Below are positions 1 through 6,018 of a stretch of 7,372 nucleotides of DNA, piece after piece (positions within the stretch are counted from its first letter, which is position 1; each line of letters starts with the position of its first letter). This DNA is from Chthonomonadaceae bacterium. GTDB taxonomy: Bacteria; Armatimonadota; Chthonomonadetes; Chthonomonadales; Chthonomonadaceae. Made by a program: the position numbers and the translations under genes. The stretch lies in the NCBI GenBank assembly GCA_014377395.1, contig JACMPS010000091.1:1-7372 (forward strand), read 5' to 3'. Below the pieces are notes generated by a model. That model did no database searches and had not been told where the DNA came from. It saw nothing but the letters and a program-made list of their open reading frames with translations.

Positions 1-377
1 ATCTCTCGCTTGCCCGCAAGTTTTTGCAGGTCAATGAGGACGGAGTGAGCCTTTCGATGCCGCCCACACGCCCTTTTTTCGGGGATCGTGTGACGGTCAC
101 TGCGAGGGGCGATCCTGGGCAACTTCTTTTCACCGGGGAGACGCCGAACGCGCCGGAAGTGGTCACGGAGTTCTGGTGTCAGCCTCTCGCGAATAAGTTT
201 CGCAAGCCGATCCTTTCGCGCTACCGTTCTCAGGGGTTCAGGGCACTTGCGGCGGGGTCGCTTGAGGTCTCGGTGTCACTTGCGCCGGGTTGTTACGCTC
301 CCGCCTATCGGTTTATAAACTTGCTTACGGGACAGGAGACGCCGCTCATTTTGTTGCCGCCTGTCGAGGTGGGGTAG
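1..377 (+). CDS. C-terminal part of an unrecognised protein (5' end outside window)
   Basis: The reading frame is open from the first bases (frame of position 3) to a TAG at 375-377, giving about 124 residues. A TTG at 24 could serve as a start, but the frame continues upstream through LSLARKF with no stop and there is no Shine-Dalgarno sequence before it, so I read this as the end of a longer gene. The protein alternates short hydrophobic and charged stretches (RVTVTARG, LEVSVSLAPG, PLILLPPVEVG) and is rich in Pro and Gly, suggesting beta structure. There is no membrane segment or catalytic motif that I recognise. A gap of 70 bases separates it from the next gene. Function unknown; that it is coding rests on the open frame, its protein-like composition and the absence of a better frame. 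Confidence 0.5.
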   Translation, partial: LSLARKFLQVNEDGVSLSMPPTRPFFGDRVTVTARGDPGQLLFTGETPNAPEVVTEFWCQPLANKFRKPILSRYRSQGFRALAAGSLEVSVSLAPGCYAPAYRFINLLTGQETPLILLPPVEVG

Positions 378-390
378 GTTTGCCCGTCGT

Positions 391-431
391 GGGTTCGGGT
401 ACACTTTCGCAAGATGTGGCAAGCCGAACCC
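391..431 (+). promoter_or_regulatory. Inverted repeat enclosing a -10-like hexamer, upstream of the HEAT-repeat gene
   Basis: GGGTTCGG (391-398) is the exact reverse complement of CCGAACCC (424-431). A second register pairs TTCGGGT (394-400) with ACCCGAA (428-434). A -10-like hexamer TACACT (400-405), preceded by GGG, sits at the left edge of the 25-base loop; the best -35 candidate, TTGCCC (380-385), is only 14 bases away, so the promoter is weak on paper. No T-run follows, so an intrinsic terminator is less likely. The arms could be an operator or a transcript hairpin; function is inferred. Confidence 0.3.
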
Positions 432-447
432 GAAACGAGGTAACGAC

Positions 448-1332
448 GTGGAACCCGACATTGACGCGAAAATTCATCTGTTGCTCGAAGACTTAAAGCA
501 TAAAAAGAGTATGATCGGGTTCGTGGCGGCAATAGAGTTAGCCAAACTCGTGCAAGGCTCTGAAGAAGTTTCTACCGCACTAAGCAGGATACTGAAACAC
601 GAAAACTGGGAGCAACGGTGTGAAATCGCATTTGCACTGGGCGTGTTGCGGCAGGACTCTCTAAATGTGTTCCGTGTCCTGCGCGAAATGTTAGCGGATG
701 AAAGCGCAGATGTACGTTTAGAAGTAGTCCATAGCCTGGGCAAATTGTTACAGAGTTCACCTGAAGGCGTTAGCCTGTTGCTTGAAGCTTGTGAGAATCG
801 GTACAACGATGTGGCTCACAAAGCAAAACAGATATTCGCTGAGTGGTCACGGAATTCCGATCAAGTATTCAGTATCTTACTTGTCTTGTTTAAGCAGGAA
901 GACAGTGCTGTGCGTGTAAGGGCAATGTCGGCAATGAGGGATGCAAGAAGAGATTGTTTTCAATTTATGAGTGTCTTTCGAGAAAGGCTCAAAGACAAAA
1001 ACAAAGACATGCAGATAAGCGACCTCGCAATAAGCATCAGTAAGGACATAGAAAGTTTGGGGATTGTTGACGCTCTCCTCAATTCGGCACAAGATGAGGA
1101 TGCGGCGGTACGAACGTGTGCGGTCTGGGCACTGGGTGACGCAGGAGAAGCCTCCCTCCCTCTCATCCGATTTTTATTCAGCACGCTCAAGGATGAGAAC
1201 AGTGAGGTGCAGTGTGCGGCTGTTGGTGCCTTATCGAATTTATGGATAGACAAGGATCAGATTGTAAGCGCATTGCATGAGGCGCAGGCAGAAAATAACA
1301 GAAGTGGGAGGGAAGATAGCGGTACTGGGTAG
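448..1332 (+). CDS. HEAT-repeat protein
   Basis: This 294-residue protein is built almost wholly of helical repeats. The clearest units read L..L..D.....VR..A..AL: residues 78-101 (LADESADVRLEVVHSLGKLL), 143-166 (KQEDSAVRVRAMSAMRDA), 209-233 (AQDEDAAVRTCAVWALGDAG) and 243-266 (LKDENSEVQCAAVGALSNL), with weaker units at 22-70, 108-133 and 175-203. HEAT/PBS-lyase-type repeats form curved solenoids that bind proteins or nucleic acids and have no catalytic role of their own. No signal peptide or membrane segment is seen, so it is probably cytoplasmic. The GTG start at 448 is chosen because GAGG (437-440) lies 7 bases upstream and the repeats begin soon after. The gene is AT-richer than its neighbours: hand counts of 481-600 and 841-900 give 78 G/C of 180 (43%), against 68 of 120 (57%) at 2101-2220. 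The acidic, Gly/Ser-rich tail (281-294) looks unstructured. The family call is firm; the partner is unknown. Confidence 0.85.
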   Translation: MEPDIDAKIHLLLEDLKHKKSMIGFVAAIELAKLVQGSEEVSTALSRILKHENWEQRCEIAFALGVLRQDSLNVFRVLREMLADESADVRLEVVHSLGKLLQSSPEGVSLLLEACENRYNDVAHKAKQIFAEWSRNSDQVFSILLVLFKQEDSAVRVRAMSAMRDARRDCFQFMSVFRERLKDKNKDMQISDLAISISKDIESLGIVDALLNSAQDEDAAVRTCAVWALGDAGEASLPLIRFLFSTLKDENSEVQCAAVGALSNLWIDKDQIVSALHEAQAENNRSGREDSGTG

Positions 1333-1363
1333 CCCTTAACCCTCACCGCTGATCTCGTCCAAT

Positions 1364-1396
1364 CACCCCTCTCCCTGCCGTTTGTAAGAGGGGGAG
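1364..1396. repeat. Palindromic C/G-rich interspersed repeat, copy A
   Basis: CCCCTCT (1366-1372) pairs perfectly with AGAGGGG (1387-1393) across a 14-base loop, starting 34 bases after the HEAT gene stop codon. The right flank GGGGGAGCCAATGC (1390-1403) matches the same flank of copy B (1613-1626) at 12 of 14 bases, so the two are copies of one element. It could also act as a transcript-end hairpin, but no T-run follows. Confidence 0.65.
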
Positions 1397-1458
1397 CCAA
1401 TGCACAGAGTTGTTCGATCTTTTCTCTCATTCACAGATTTAATGTGATCTGACTTCTC

Positions 1459-1510
1459 AGTCCACGCAGGTGGACTTCGCGCTTCTGTAGCCGGGGAATT
1501 CATTCCCCGG
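1459..1510. repeat. Two-hairpin interspersed repeat
   Basis: Two perfect hairpins lie side by side. AGTCCAC (1459-1465) pairs with GTGGACT (1470-1476) around a 4-base GCAG loop. After a 14-base linker (TTCGCGCTTCTGTAG region), CCGGGGAAT (1491-1499) pairs with ATTCCCCGG (1502-1510) around TC. From memory, elements with this layout (a short AGTCC..GGACT hairpin, a TTCGCG..TGTAG linker and a CCGGGGA-type hairpin) recur across Chloroflexota, Cyanobacteria and Armatimonadota. Function unknown; a REP/MITE-like element or a structured RNA is possible. Confidence 0.75.
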
Positions 1511-1567
1511 ACAACCTCCCGCTTGCCCTTTTTGCCCCCTCATCTATTCCCCTCTTTTGCCATCACC

Positions 1568-1619
1568 CCCCAACCCCTTCTCCCTGCCAGTCGCTTAGGC
1601 TCATCAGGGAGAGGGGGAG
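1568..1619 (+). repeat. Palindromic C/G-rich interspersed repeat, copy B
   Basis: CCCCTTCTCCCTG (1574-1586) pairs with CAGGGAGAGGGGG (1605-1617), 12 of 13 Watson-Crick pairs plus one G-T wobble, around an 18-base loop. The left arm with its flank (1568-1589) is the reverse complement of 1743-1763 in copy C except for one extra T, so B and C are inverted copies of the same repeat. The tail CGGATGCGCCC (1626-1636) also recurs inverted at 1767-1777. Confidence 0.75.
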
Positions 1620-1717
1620 TCAATACGGATGCGCCCGCGCTCTTTTGCAGGAGGGGAGGGGGAAACCGAATTTCATGCTTTCGGCAATCACCTCACAAAT
1701 GGCACAACCTTGCAATT

Positions 1718-1777
1718 GCCCCTCTCCCTAACGAGGCACGAGTGGCAGGGAGAGGGGTTGGGGTGAGGGCGCATCCG
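1718..1777 (-). repeat. Palindromic C/G-rich interspersed repeat, copy C (inverted relative to B)
   Basis: CCCCTCTCCCT (1719-1729) pairs perfectly over 11 bases with AGGGAGAGGGG (1747-1757), loop 17 bases, and G1718 can wobble with T1758. The right side continues TTGGGGTGAGGG and then GGGCGCATCCG (1767-1777), the exact inverse of 1626-1636. Read on the - strand it gives the familiar order CCCTCACCCCAACCCCTC. It lies about 100 bases upstream of the dioxygenase start. Confidence 0.75.
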
Positions 1778-1839
1778 TTTGCGATCAGGGGCAACGTGAG
1801 GGCATCTCCAACTCATTCACCCGGTTCCAGCCCCCTTTC

Positions 1840-1871
1840 GGGTAAACTAAACGCACGTATGGATACGGAGG
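1840..1871 (+). promoter_or_regulatory. Likely -10 region and ribosome binding site of the dioxygenase operon
   Basis: TTTCGGGTAAACT places a -10-like TAAACT at 1843-1848, in the same GGGTAMACT context as TACACT (400-405) before the HEAT gene. No convincing -35 hexamer lies 15-19 bases upstream. GGAGG (1867-1871) is an excellent Shine-Dalgarno sequence, 6 bases before ATG 1878. The ribosome binding site is secure; the promoter is a guess from similarity of two sites. Confidence 0.4.
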
Positions 1872-1877
1872 AAAACA

Positions 1878-2810
1878 ATGACGACATCTCGCGTCCTGAC
1901 ACCCGAACAGATCACCCATTTTATCGAAAAAGGCTATGTCCACCTCAAAGGCGCGTTCTCGCGTGAAGACGCCCTCGACGCACAGGACATTGTCTGGAAA
2001 CGCCTCGAACAAGACGGCGTACTCAAAGACGATCCAAGCACCTGGACTAAGCCAATGGTTCACCTTCACGAGAACTTTTCCGGCGGGGCGTTTGATCGTT
2101 GCGCCACCGAACGCCTTGAAATTGCAATCGAGGACTTAGTCGGTGAAGGTCGCTGGCGCAACAAAGGTAAGCCCGTCCAATGGGGATGGTGGCCCGTCAA
2201 CTTCTCAGTCGGTTCAGAGGAAGAATGGGCGGTTCCCAAAAACGGTTGGCACTGGGACGGCATTCACTTTCAGCACACCGTCCATGCGAAAGAGCAGGGC
2301 TTGCTCGCCCTTTGCTTTTTTTCGGAGAATAAGCCCAAAGGCGGTATCACCGTTGTCGTCGAAGGATCACATAGAATCGTAGCGCGTTATCTTGCTTCTC
2401 AAGCCGAGCCGCTAGACCTGAATGCCGCCATTCGAGAATGTAACCTCAGTCACCCGTACCTCGCGGAACTCACCGGGAAGACAGAGGACACACGCACACC
2501 GCAGGAACGAAACGCCTATTTTATGGACACCGAGACGCCCGATGTGGACGGGGGATTTCTTCGCGTGGTCGAGACTGTCGCGGAGCCGGGAGACGTGTAC
2601 CTCTGTCACCCGTTTCTGTATCATTCCGCGTCACAAAATCACCTGAGAATCCCGCGCTTTATGTGCAATCGCACGACGCCGCTCGCTGACTTCATGCAAT
2701 TGGAACGCGAAGACGGGGATTATTCCCCGTTGGAGAGGAGTGTGCGCGAGGCGGTTTCTCCGATTTCTCCTCAATCTTCCTCAAGTGTTCAGTCACAGGA
2801 GAGAGCGTAA
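1878..2810 (+). CDS. Phytanoyl-CoA dioxygenase (PhyH) family Fe(II)/2-oxoglutarate oxygenase
   Basis: The 310-residue protein resembles PhyH-family oxygenases, which use Fe(II), O2 and 2-oxoglutarate to hydroxylate small molecules and release succinate and CO2. It opens with the family's usual phrase LTPEQITHFIEKGYVHLKGAF (7-27, split here: EQITHFIEKGY then VHLKGAF). The iron ligands are visible as HWD (H125, D127) and, after EPGDVYLCHPFLYHS, H249; R260 is 11 residues beyond H249, the right place to bind the 2-oxoglutarate carboxylate (R257 is the alternative). GGITVVVEGSHR (155-166) is also typical. The residues after about 294 form a Ser/Gln-rich tail without evident structure. It is the first gene of an operon; the next start codon follows its TAA directly. 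Start ATG 1878 has GGAGG 6 bases upstream. No signal peptide, so probably cytoplasmic. The substrate cannot be read from the sequence: the family covers halogenases, antibiotic and sugar-lipid hydroxylases, and many unknowns. Confidence 0.87.
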   Translation: MTTSRVLTPEQITHFIEKGYVHLKGAFSREDALDAQDIVWKRLEQDGVLKDDPSTWTKPMVHLHENFSGGAFDRCATERLEIAIEDLVGEGRWRNKGKPVQWGWWPVNFSVGSEEEWAVPKNGWHWDGIHFQHTVHAKEQGLLALCFFSENKPKGGITVVVEGSHRIVARYLASQAEPLDLNAAIRECNLSHPYLAELTGKTEDTRTPQERNAYFMDTETPDVDGGFLRVVETVAEPGDVYLCHPFLYHSASQNHLRIPRFMCNRTTPLADFMQLEREDGDYSPLERSVREAVSPISPQSSSSVQSQERA

Positions 2811-2813
2811 TTG
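2797..2813 (+). promoter_or_regulatory. Ribosome binding site supporting a TTG start
   Basis: AGGAGAG (2797-2803), inside the last codons of the dioxygenase gene, lies 7 bases before TTG 2811. The TTG directly follows the TAA stop (2808-2810). This supports translation from TTG with coupling to the upstream gene; the first recognisable family residues (KRICVFCGSS) follow at once, so no other start is needed. Confidence 0.7.
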
Positions 2814-3392
2814 AAGCGAATCTGCGTGTTCTGCGGTTCGAGTCGCGGTGCAAAGCCTGAGTACGCCGACGTTGCGGATGCCCTCGGTGTCGCCATTGCA
2901 CAGCGCGGTTATGGCTTGGTTTATGGCGGGGCGCAGGTGGGTTTGATGGGAATTGTTGCCGACGCCGCACTCAGGGCGGGGGGTGAGGTTATCGGCGTGA
3001 TCCCGGAAGCCCTTGTCCGTAAAGAAGTCGTGCACACGCATCTGCAAGACCTCAGAATTGTGGGTTCCATGCACGAGCGTAAAGCCCTGATGAGCGACCT
3101 TTCCGATGCCTTTGTCGCTTTGCCGGGAGGTTGCGGAACGTTCGAGGAGTTTTTCGAGGTGGTGACATGGGCACAAATCGGGCTTCACCGCAAGCCCTGC
3201 GCCCTATTGAATGTTGCCGGGTTTTACGATCCCCTTCTCGCGCTTTTCGATCACGCTGTCTCAGAACGGTTTGTCCGCCCTGAACATCGGGCGATGATCG
3301 TCACAGAAACCGACCCGGAACGTTTGCTCGATTTGCTCGAAACGCATCAAATGCCGACGCTCACCAAATGGATTGACAGAAACGAAACATGA
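2811..3392 (+). CDS. LOG family protein (nucleoside 5'-monophosphate phosphoribohydrolase, TIGR00730 type)
   Basis: This 193-residue protein has the usual length and all hallmarks of the LOG family, Rossmann-fold enzymes that cut the N-glycosidic bond of AMP or cytokinin riboside 5'-monophosphates, giving free base and ribose 5-phosphate. The landmarks are CVFCGSSRG (5-13), YGLVYGGAQVGLMG (34-47), MHERK (87-91, with the conserved Arg-Lys pair) and the signature PGGCGTFEEFFEVVTW (105-120), whose glutamates hold the catalytic position. The final KPCALLNVAGFYDPLL (128-143) is also family-typical. It starts at TTG, immediately after the dioxygenase stop, and its TGA overlaps the ATG of the nucleotidase gene (ATGA, 3389-3392), so all three should be translated from one message. 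Whether it prefers AMP, cytokinin nucleotides or damaged nucleotides is not visible. Related proteins were long mis-annotated as lysine decarboxylases; there is no PLP site here. Confidence 0.93.
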   Translation: MKRICVFCGSSRGAKPEYADVADALGVAIAQRGYGLVYGGAQVGLMGIVADAALRAGGEVIGVIPEALVRKEVVHTHLQDLRIVGSMHERKALMSDLSDAFVALPGGCGTFEEFFEVVTWAQIGLHRKPCALLNVAGFYDPLLALFDHAVSERFVRPEHRAMIVTETDPERLLDLLETHQMPTLTKWIDRNET

Positions 3393-4927
3393 ACACCCAA
3401 ACTACCCTTTTTTCACCGATGACGCGCCGCTCACTTTTGCTTTGCGGCTCTCTGCTTTTAATCGGTCACACCGCCTCTGCACAAACGCAAGATGTAAAAC
3501 TCACGATCTTGCACACCAACGATACACACGGGCATCTGCTTCCCTTTTCCTATCCTGACATTCGGGACAAGAATTCGTTTGTCTCGCTTTTGCGTCAGAA
3601 GCGCGACATCGGCGGGGCGGCACGACGCGCTACCCTCATCAAACGTATCCGGGCAGAGAGTGGACACGCTACCCTTGTGACCGACTCAGGCGATATTTGC
3701 GACGGCACTCCGTTTTCGACGGAGTATCACGGAGACGCCGACATCGCCGTGATGAACGCTATCGGGGTTGATTTGGCTTGCCCCGGTAATCATGAGTACA
3801 GCAATCCGCTCTCGCAGGTCAAAAAACTCATTGGTGAAGCGAAGTTCCCCTATCTCTCCGCAAACTCTTTCGAGAAGGCAACCGGGAATTCCGTGTTCAC
3901 GCCCTACACGATCAAAGTAATTAACGGCGTGAAGATCGCTTTCTTCGGGCTAATGACCTATGATGCCCGCACCTACAATGCCGCGAAAACCGACATTCTC
4001 ATGGAAACCCCGCTTGAGTCCGCCAAGAAACTCGTCCCTGAACTCAGGAAGAGGGCGGATATCGTGATCGCTGTCACCCATATTGGCGTTGAGGAAGATA
4101 TGCAACTGGCGGCGGTTGTCCCCGGCATAGATGTAATTGTCGGGGGTCACTCTCATACGCTACTGCCCAAACCGATCTTGATTCCTCATCCCGATGACCT
4201 GCGCTCCTATTCCGCAAGGGGAACCGTGATCGTGCAGGATCACCAGTGGGGCGGGTCACTCGGTAGGCTCGATCTGACCTTTCACAAAGAGGCGAATGAC
4301 GACTGGGTTGTGTCGCGCTATACAGGTGCCTTGCTTCCGGTGACAGCGAGTCTGGCGGAGGACGCCGACGTTGCAAAGGTAATCGAAGACTACTGGAAAC
4401 CGATCAGGACGAAGTACGCTGAGGTGCTTGGTGAGGCAACGGGCGACTTTATACAGAAGGGTGACGACTTCGCGGAGTACAATTTGATTTGTGATGCCGT
4501 GCGGGAGGAGATGGGCGCGGAGTTCGATCTTGAGAACTTCGGGGGAGTTCGCGCTCCGCTTGCCAGAGGGAAAATTACCTACGCCGATATGGTCAGTATG
4601 GATCCCTTCGGCAACACGATTGTCTCCTTTCACGCCACCGGGAAACAGATTAAGGCGATCCTGCTCAAGCACAAACCGGCGGTTTCGGGGCTACGCTACA
4701 AAATCGAACGCGGCGAAGTGACGAAAGTAACGCTAGGCGGCAAACCTCTTGAGGACGACAAACTTTATTCCGGCGTGACTAACAACTACTATGGCAAGTT
4801 CATTTTGGAGGGAATTGCTGATCAAATGGACACGAAAAAGCCGCGCCTTGAAACCACACTCGCCTATATTCGCACGAAGAAATCAGTCGCACCCGTCTTC
4901 GATGGTCGCCGTGTGATCAAGAAGTAA
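3389..4927 (+). CDS. Exported 5'-nucleotidase / 2',3'-cyclic phosphodiesterase family metallophosphatase
   Basis: This 512-residue protein matches the two-domain UshA/YfkN-type 5'-nucleotidases, which hydrolyse nucleoside 5'-monophosphates (and often other phosphate esters) outside the cytoplasm. An N-terminal signal peptide (RRSLLLCGSLLLIGHTASA, 13-31) should be cleaved after ASA. The metallophosphatase domain shows all two-metal ligands: D45 and H47 (NDTHGH), D102 (SGD), N134 and H135 (GNHE), H231 (THIG), H254 and H256 (GGHSH). The C-terminal substrate-binding domain (about 335-512) has the N.GG.R motif (NFGGVRAP, 383-390) followed by DPFGNTIV (405-412). No lipobox fits well and no anchor is seen at the C terminus, so it is probably periplasmic or secreted. 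It is the last gene of the operon, overlapping the LOG gene by 4 bases. An internal ATG (3419, residue 11) would also give a good signal peptide but has no ribosome binding site; the ATGA overlap favours 3389. Confidence 0.93.
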   Translation: MNTQTTLFSPMTRRSLLLCGSLLLIGHTASAQTQDVKLTILHTNDTHGHLLPFSYPDIRDKNSFVSLLRQKRDIGGAARRATLIKRIRAESGHATLVTDSGDICDGTPFSTEYHGDADIAVMNAIGVDLACPGNHEYSNPLSQVKKLIGEAKFPYLSANSFEKATGNSVFTPYTIKVINGVKIAFFGLMTYDARTYNAAKTDILMETPLESAKKLVPELRKRADIVIAVTHIGVEEDMQLAAVVPGIDVIVGGHSHTLLPKPILIPHPDDLRSYSARGTVIVQDHQWGGSLGRLDLTFHKEANDDWVVSRYTGALLPVTASLAEDADVAKVIEDYWKPIRTKYAEVLGEATGDFIQKGDDFAEYNLICDAVREEMGAEFDLENFGGVRAPLARGKITYADMVSMDPFGNTIVSFHATGKQIKAILLKHKPAVSGLRYKIERGEVTKVTLGGKPLEDDKLYSGVTNNYYGKFILEGIADQMDTKKPRLETTLAYIRTKKSVAPVFDGRRVIKK

Positions 4928-4928
4928 T

Positions 4929-4949
4929 CGCGAAACAGTGCTGTTCGCG
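4929..4949 (+). terminator. Hairpin just after the nucleotidase gene (weak terminator candidate)
   Basis: CGCGAA (4929-4934) pairs with TTCGCG (4944-4949), and the 9-base loop contains CAG/CTG that could add pairs. It starts 2 bases after the TAA. The next bases are CTAGAGTGG, not a T-run, so classical Rho-independent termination is doubtful. It may instead protect the 3' end or separate the operon from the downstream gene. Confidence 0.35.
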
Positions 4950-4970
4950 CTAGAGTGGAACATAAGGCAG

Positions 4971-5000
4971 TTGCACAACCGAAAGTATCTCAGGTACAAA
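4971..5000 (+). promoter_or_regulatory. Weak promoter candidate for the polyphosphate kinase gene
   Basis: TTGCAC (4971-4976) and TACAAA (4995-5000) are 18 bases apart, matching the sigma70-type consensus at 3 and 4 of 6 positions. GG precedes the -10, as in the two other candidates in this window. It would give a leader of about 110 bases, which contains a short inverted repeat CCGGAA (5047-5052) / TTCCGG (5075-5080). Suggestive only. Confidence 0.25.
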
Positions 5001-5117
5001 AAACATCTGATCGAAGGACTACTTGCAAAGAGACACTCCCGACAGTCCGGAAGGGACGTGTCACACTCACGCCATTCCGGTTTGGATCGGAACGACAAGG
5101 GATCAAGAGAATAACTT

Positions 5118-5966
5118 ATGATAAAAGTACATCGCGTAGACGGCAAGAAGACCATCAGTTTGAGCAAAATCAATCCGACAGATGTGCAAAAGATGAGCAA
5201 GGAGGAGGCAGTGATGCACACGACTGCCCTTCACACCGAGATTGCCGAATTGCAGGCTCTCCTCTACGCGAGCGGCGAGAAGAGCCTGCTGATTGTGCTA
5301 CAGGGCATGGACACGAGCGGGAAAGACGGTGTCATTCGGGGTCTCTCCAACGCGCTCAACAATACGGGCTGTGTGGTCTCCTCTTTTAAGGTGCCGACAG
5401 AGGAAGAGCGCGGACACGATTTTCTCTGGCGGATTCATCCCTGCGCTCCTCAACTCGGACAAATCTCTATCTTCAACCGTTCCCATTATGAAGACGTGGT
5501 GGTGGTGCGCGTTCACAAGATTGCAACCGAAAAGGTATGGCGGGGACGCTATGACCGTATTTGCGACTTCGAGAGGTTGCTCACCAGCAACAACACGATT
5601 ATCTTGAAGTTTTTCCTGCATATCACCAAAGACCAGCAAAAGCGACGCCTGATGGCACGCGAAGCCGACCCCACCAAATCTTGGAAATTGAGCGTAGGAG
5701 ACTGGCAGGAGCGTGACCTGTGGAACGATTACCAAGTCGCTTACGAAGACGCAATCAACAAAACCTCGACCCCGGAAGCCCCCTGGACGATTGTTCCGGC
5801 AAACGATAAATGGTTTCGTGATCTCGTGATTGCTCAAACGGTTGCGGAAGCCCTGCGTCCCTTCCACAAGAAGTGGCTTTCGGATTTGACGCTTCGTGGC
5901 GAAGCCGCAAAGAAAGCAATAGCCGAGTATCGAGCCGGGAAAACGAGTAAGGAAACCGCTTCGTAA
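5118..5966 (+). CDS. ppk2: Polyphosphate kinase 2 (polyphosphate:nucleotide phosphotransferase, class III-like)
   Basis: PPK2 enzymes transfer phosphate between polyphosphate and nucleotides. This 282-residue single-domain protein shows Walker A QGMDTSGKDG (62-71), Walker B-type FNRSHYEDVVVVRV (119-132) and the lid helices KRRLMAREADPTKSWK (175-190) followed by GDWQERDLWNDY (194-205). The end of the core, TSTPEAPWTIVPANDKWFR (216-234), is nearly a family signature. From memory, the pattern LLYA.G...LLIVLQGMD, FKVPTEEE..HDFLWR.H and ILKFFLHI.KD follows the Meiothermus ruber and Deinococcus class III enzymes, which phosphorylate both AMP and ADP. The core is single, not the fused two-domain form. 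ATG 5118 has a weak ribosome binding site (AAGAGA, 5105-5110); MIKVHRVDGK is a normal family start. The Lys/Ala-rich tail (256-282) is somewhat longer than usual. It is separated from the nucleotidase gene by 190 bases, so is probably transcribed on its own. Function is firm; direction and AMP use are inferred from class. Confidence 0.95.
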   Translation: MIKVHRVDGKKTISLSKINPTDVQKMSKEEAVMHTTALHTEIAELQALLYASGEKSLLIVLQGMDTSGKDGVIRGLSNALNNTGCVVSSFKVPTEEERGHDFLWRIHPCAPQLGQISIFNRSHYEDVVVVRVHKIATEKVWRGRYDRICDFERLLTSNNTIILKFFLHITKDQQKRRLMAREADPTKSWKLSVGDWQERDLWNDYQVAYEDAINKTSTPEAPWTIVPANDKWFRDLVIAQTVAEALRPFHKKWLSDLTLRGEAAKKAIAEYRAGKTSKETAS

Positions 5967-5978
5967 AATGCAGGGAAA

Positions 5979-6006
5979 AGTGTTAAGGATTAAGTGTTGA
6001 GATGAA
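5979..6006 (+). repeat. Degenerate heptanucleotide tandem repeat
   Basis: Four 7-base units lie head to tail: AGTGTTA (5979-5985), AGGATTA (5986-5992), AGTGTTG (5993-5999) and AGATGAA (6000-6006). The first and third differ only in the last base. The array starts 12 bases after the polyphosphate kinase stop codon. Short heptad arrays of this kind occur between genes in several phyla; no function is claimed. Confidence 0.45.
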
Positions 6007-6018
6007 GATTTACTCTTG

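Larger units (their letters stand above)
1333..1877. other. Repeat-filled intergenic region without a supported gene
   Basis: These 545 bases hold three palindromic C/G-rich elements (1364-1396, 1568-1619, 1718-1763) and one two-hairpin element (1459-1510), listed separately. A long frame (1523-1966) crosses it but consists of translated repeat and runs into the next gene, so I do not call it. The stretches 1397-1458, 1511-1560 and 1637-1717 hold nothing I recognise. The last 30 bases hold the likely promoter and the ribosome binding site of the dioxygenase gene. Confidence 0.75.

Noticed and set aside
1364..1777. CRISPR-like array from repeated C/G-rich blocks
   Set aside because: Copies are only three, differ in orientation and spacing, are self-complementary across long loops and have no regular spacers or cas genes nearby.
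1523..1966. 147-residue open frame
   Set aside because: It crosses repeat copies B and C, has Pro/Arg/Gly-rich low-complexity composition, lacks a ribosome binding site and overlaps the well-supported dioxygenase gene.
3419..3421. Alternative ATG start for the nucleotidase
   Set aside because: It gives a tidy signal peptide but has no purine-rich ribosome binding site, while ATG 3389 overlaps the LOG stop codon in the common ATGA coupling pattern.
4955..5389. 144-residue open frame before and over the start of ppk2
   Set aside because: It overlaps the real ppk2 frame for over 270 bases and its protein is an unstructured run of charged residues without family features.
5298..5867. 189-residue open frame on the - strand
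   Set aside because: It is wholly antisense to the conserved core of polyphosphate kinase 2 and has no start context or recognisable motif.
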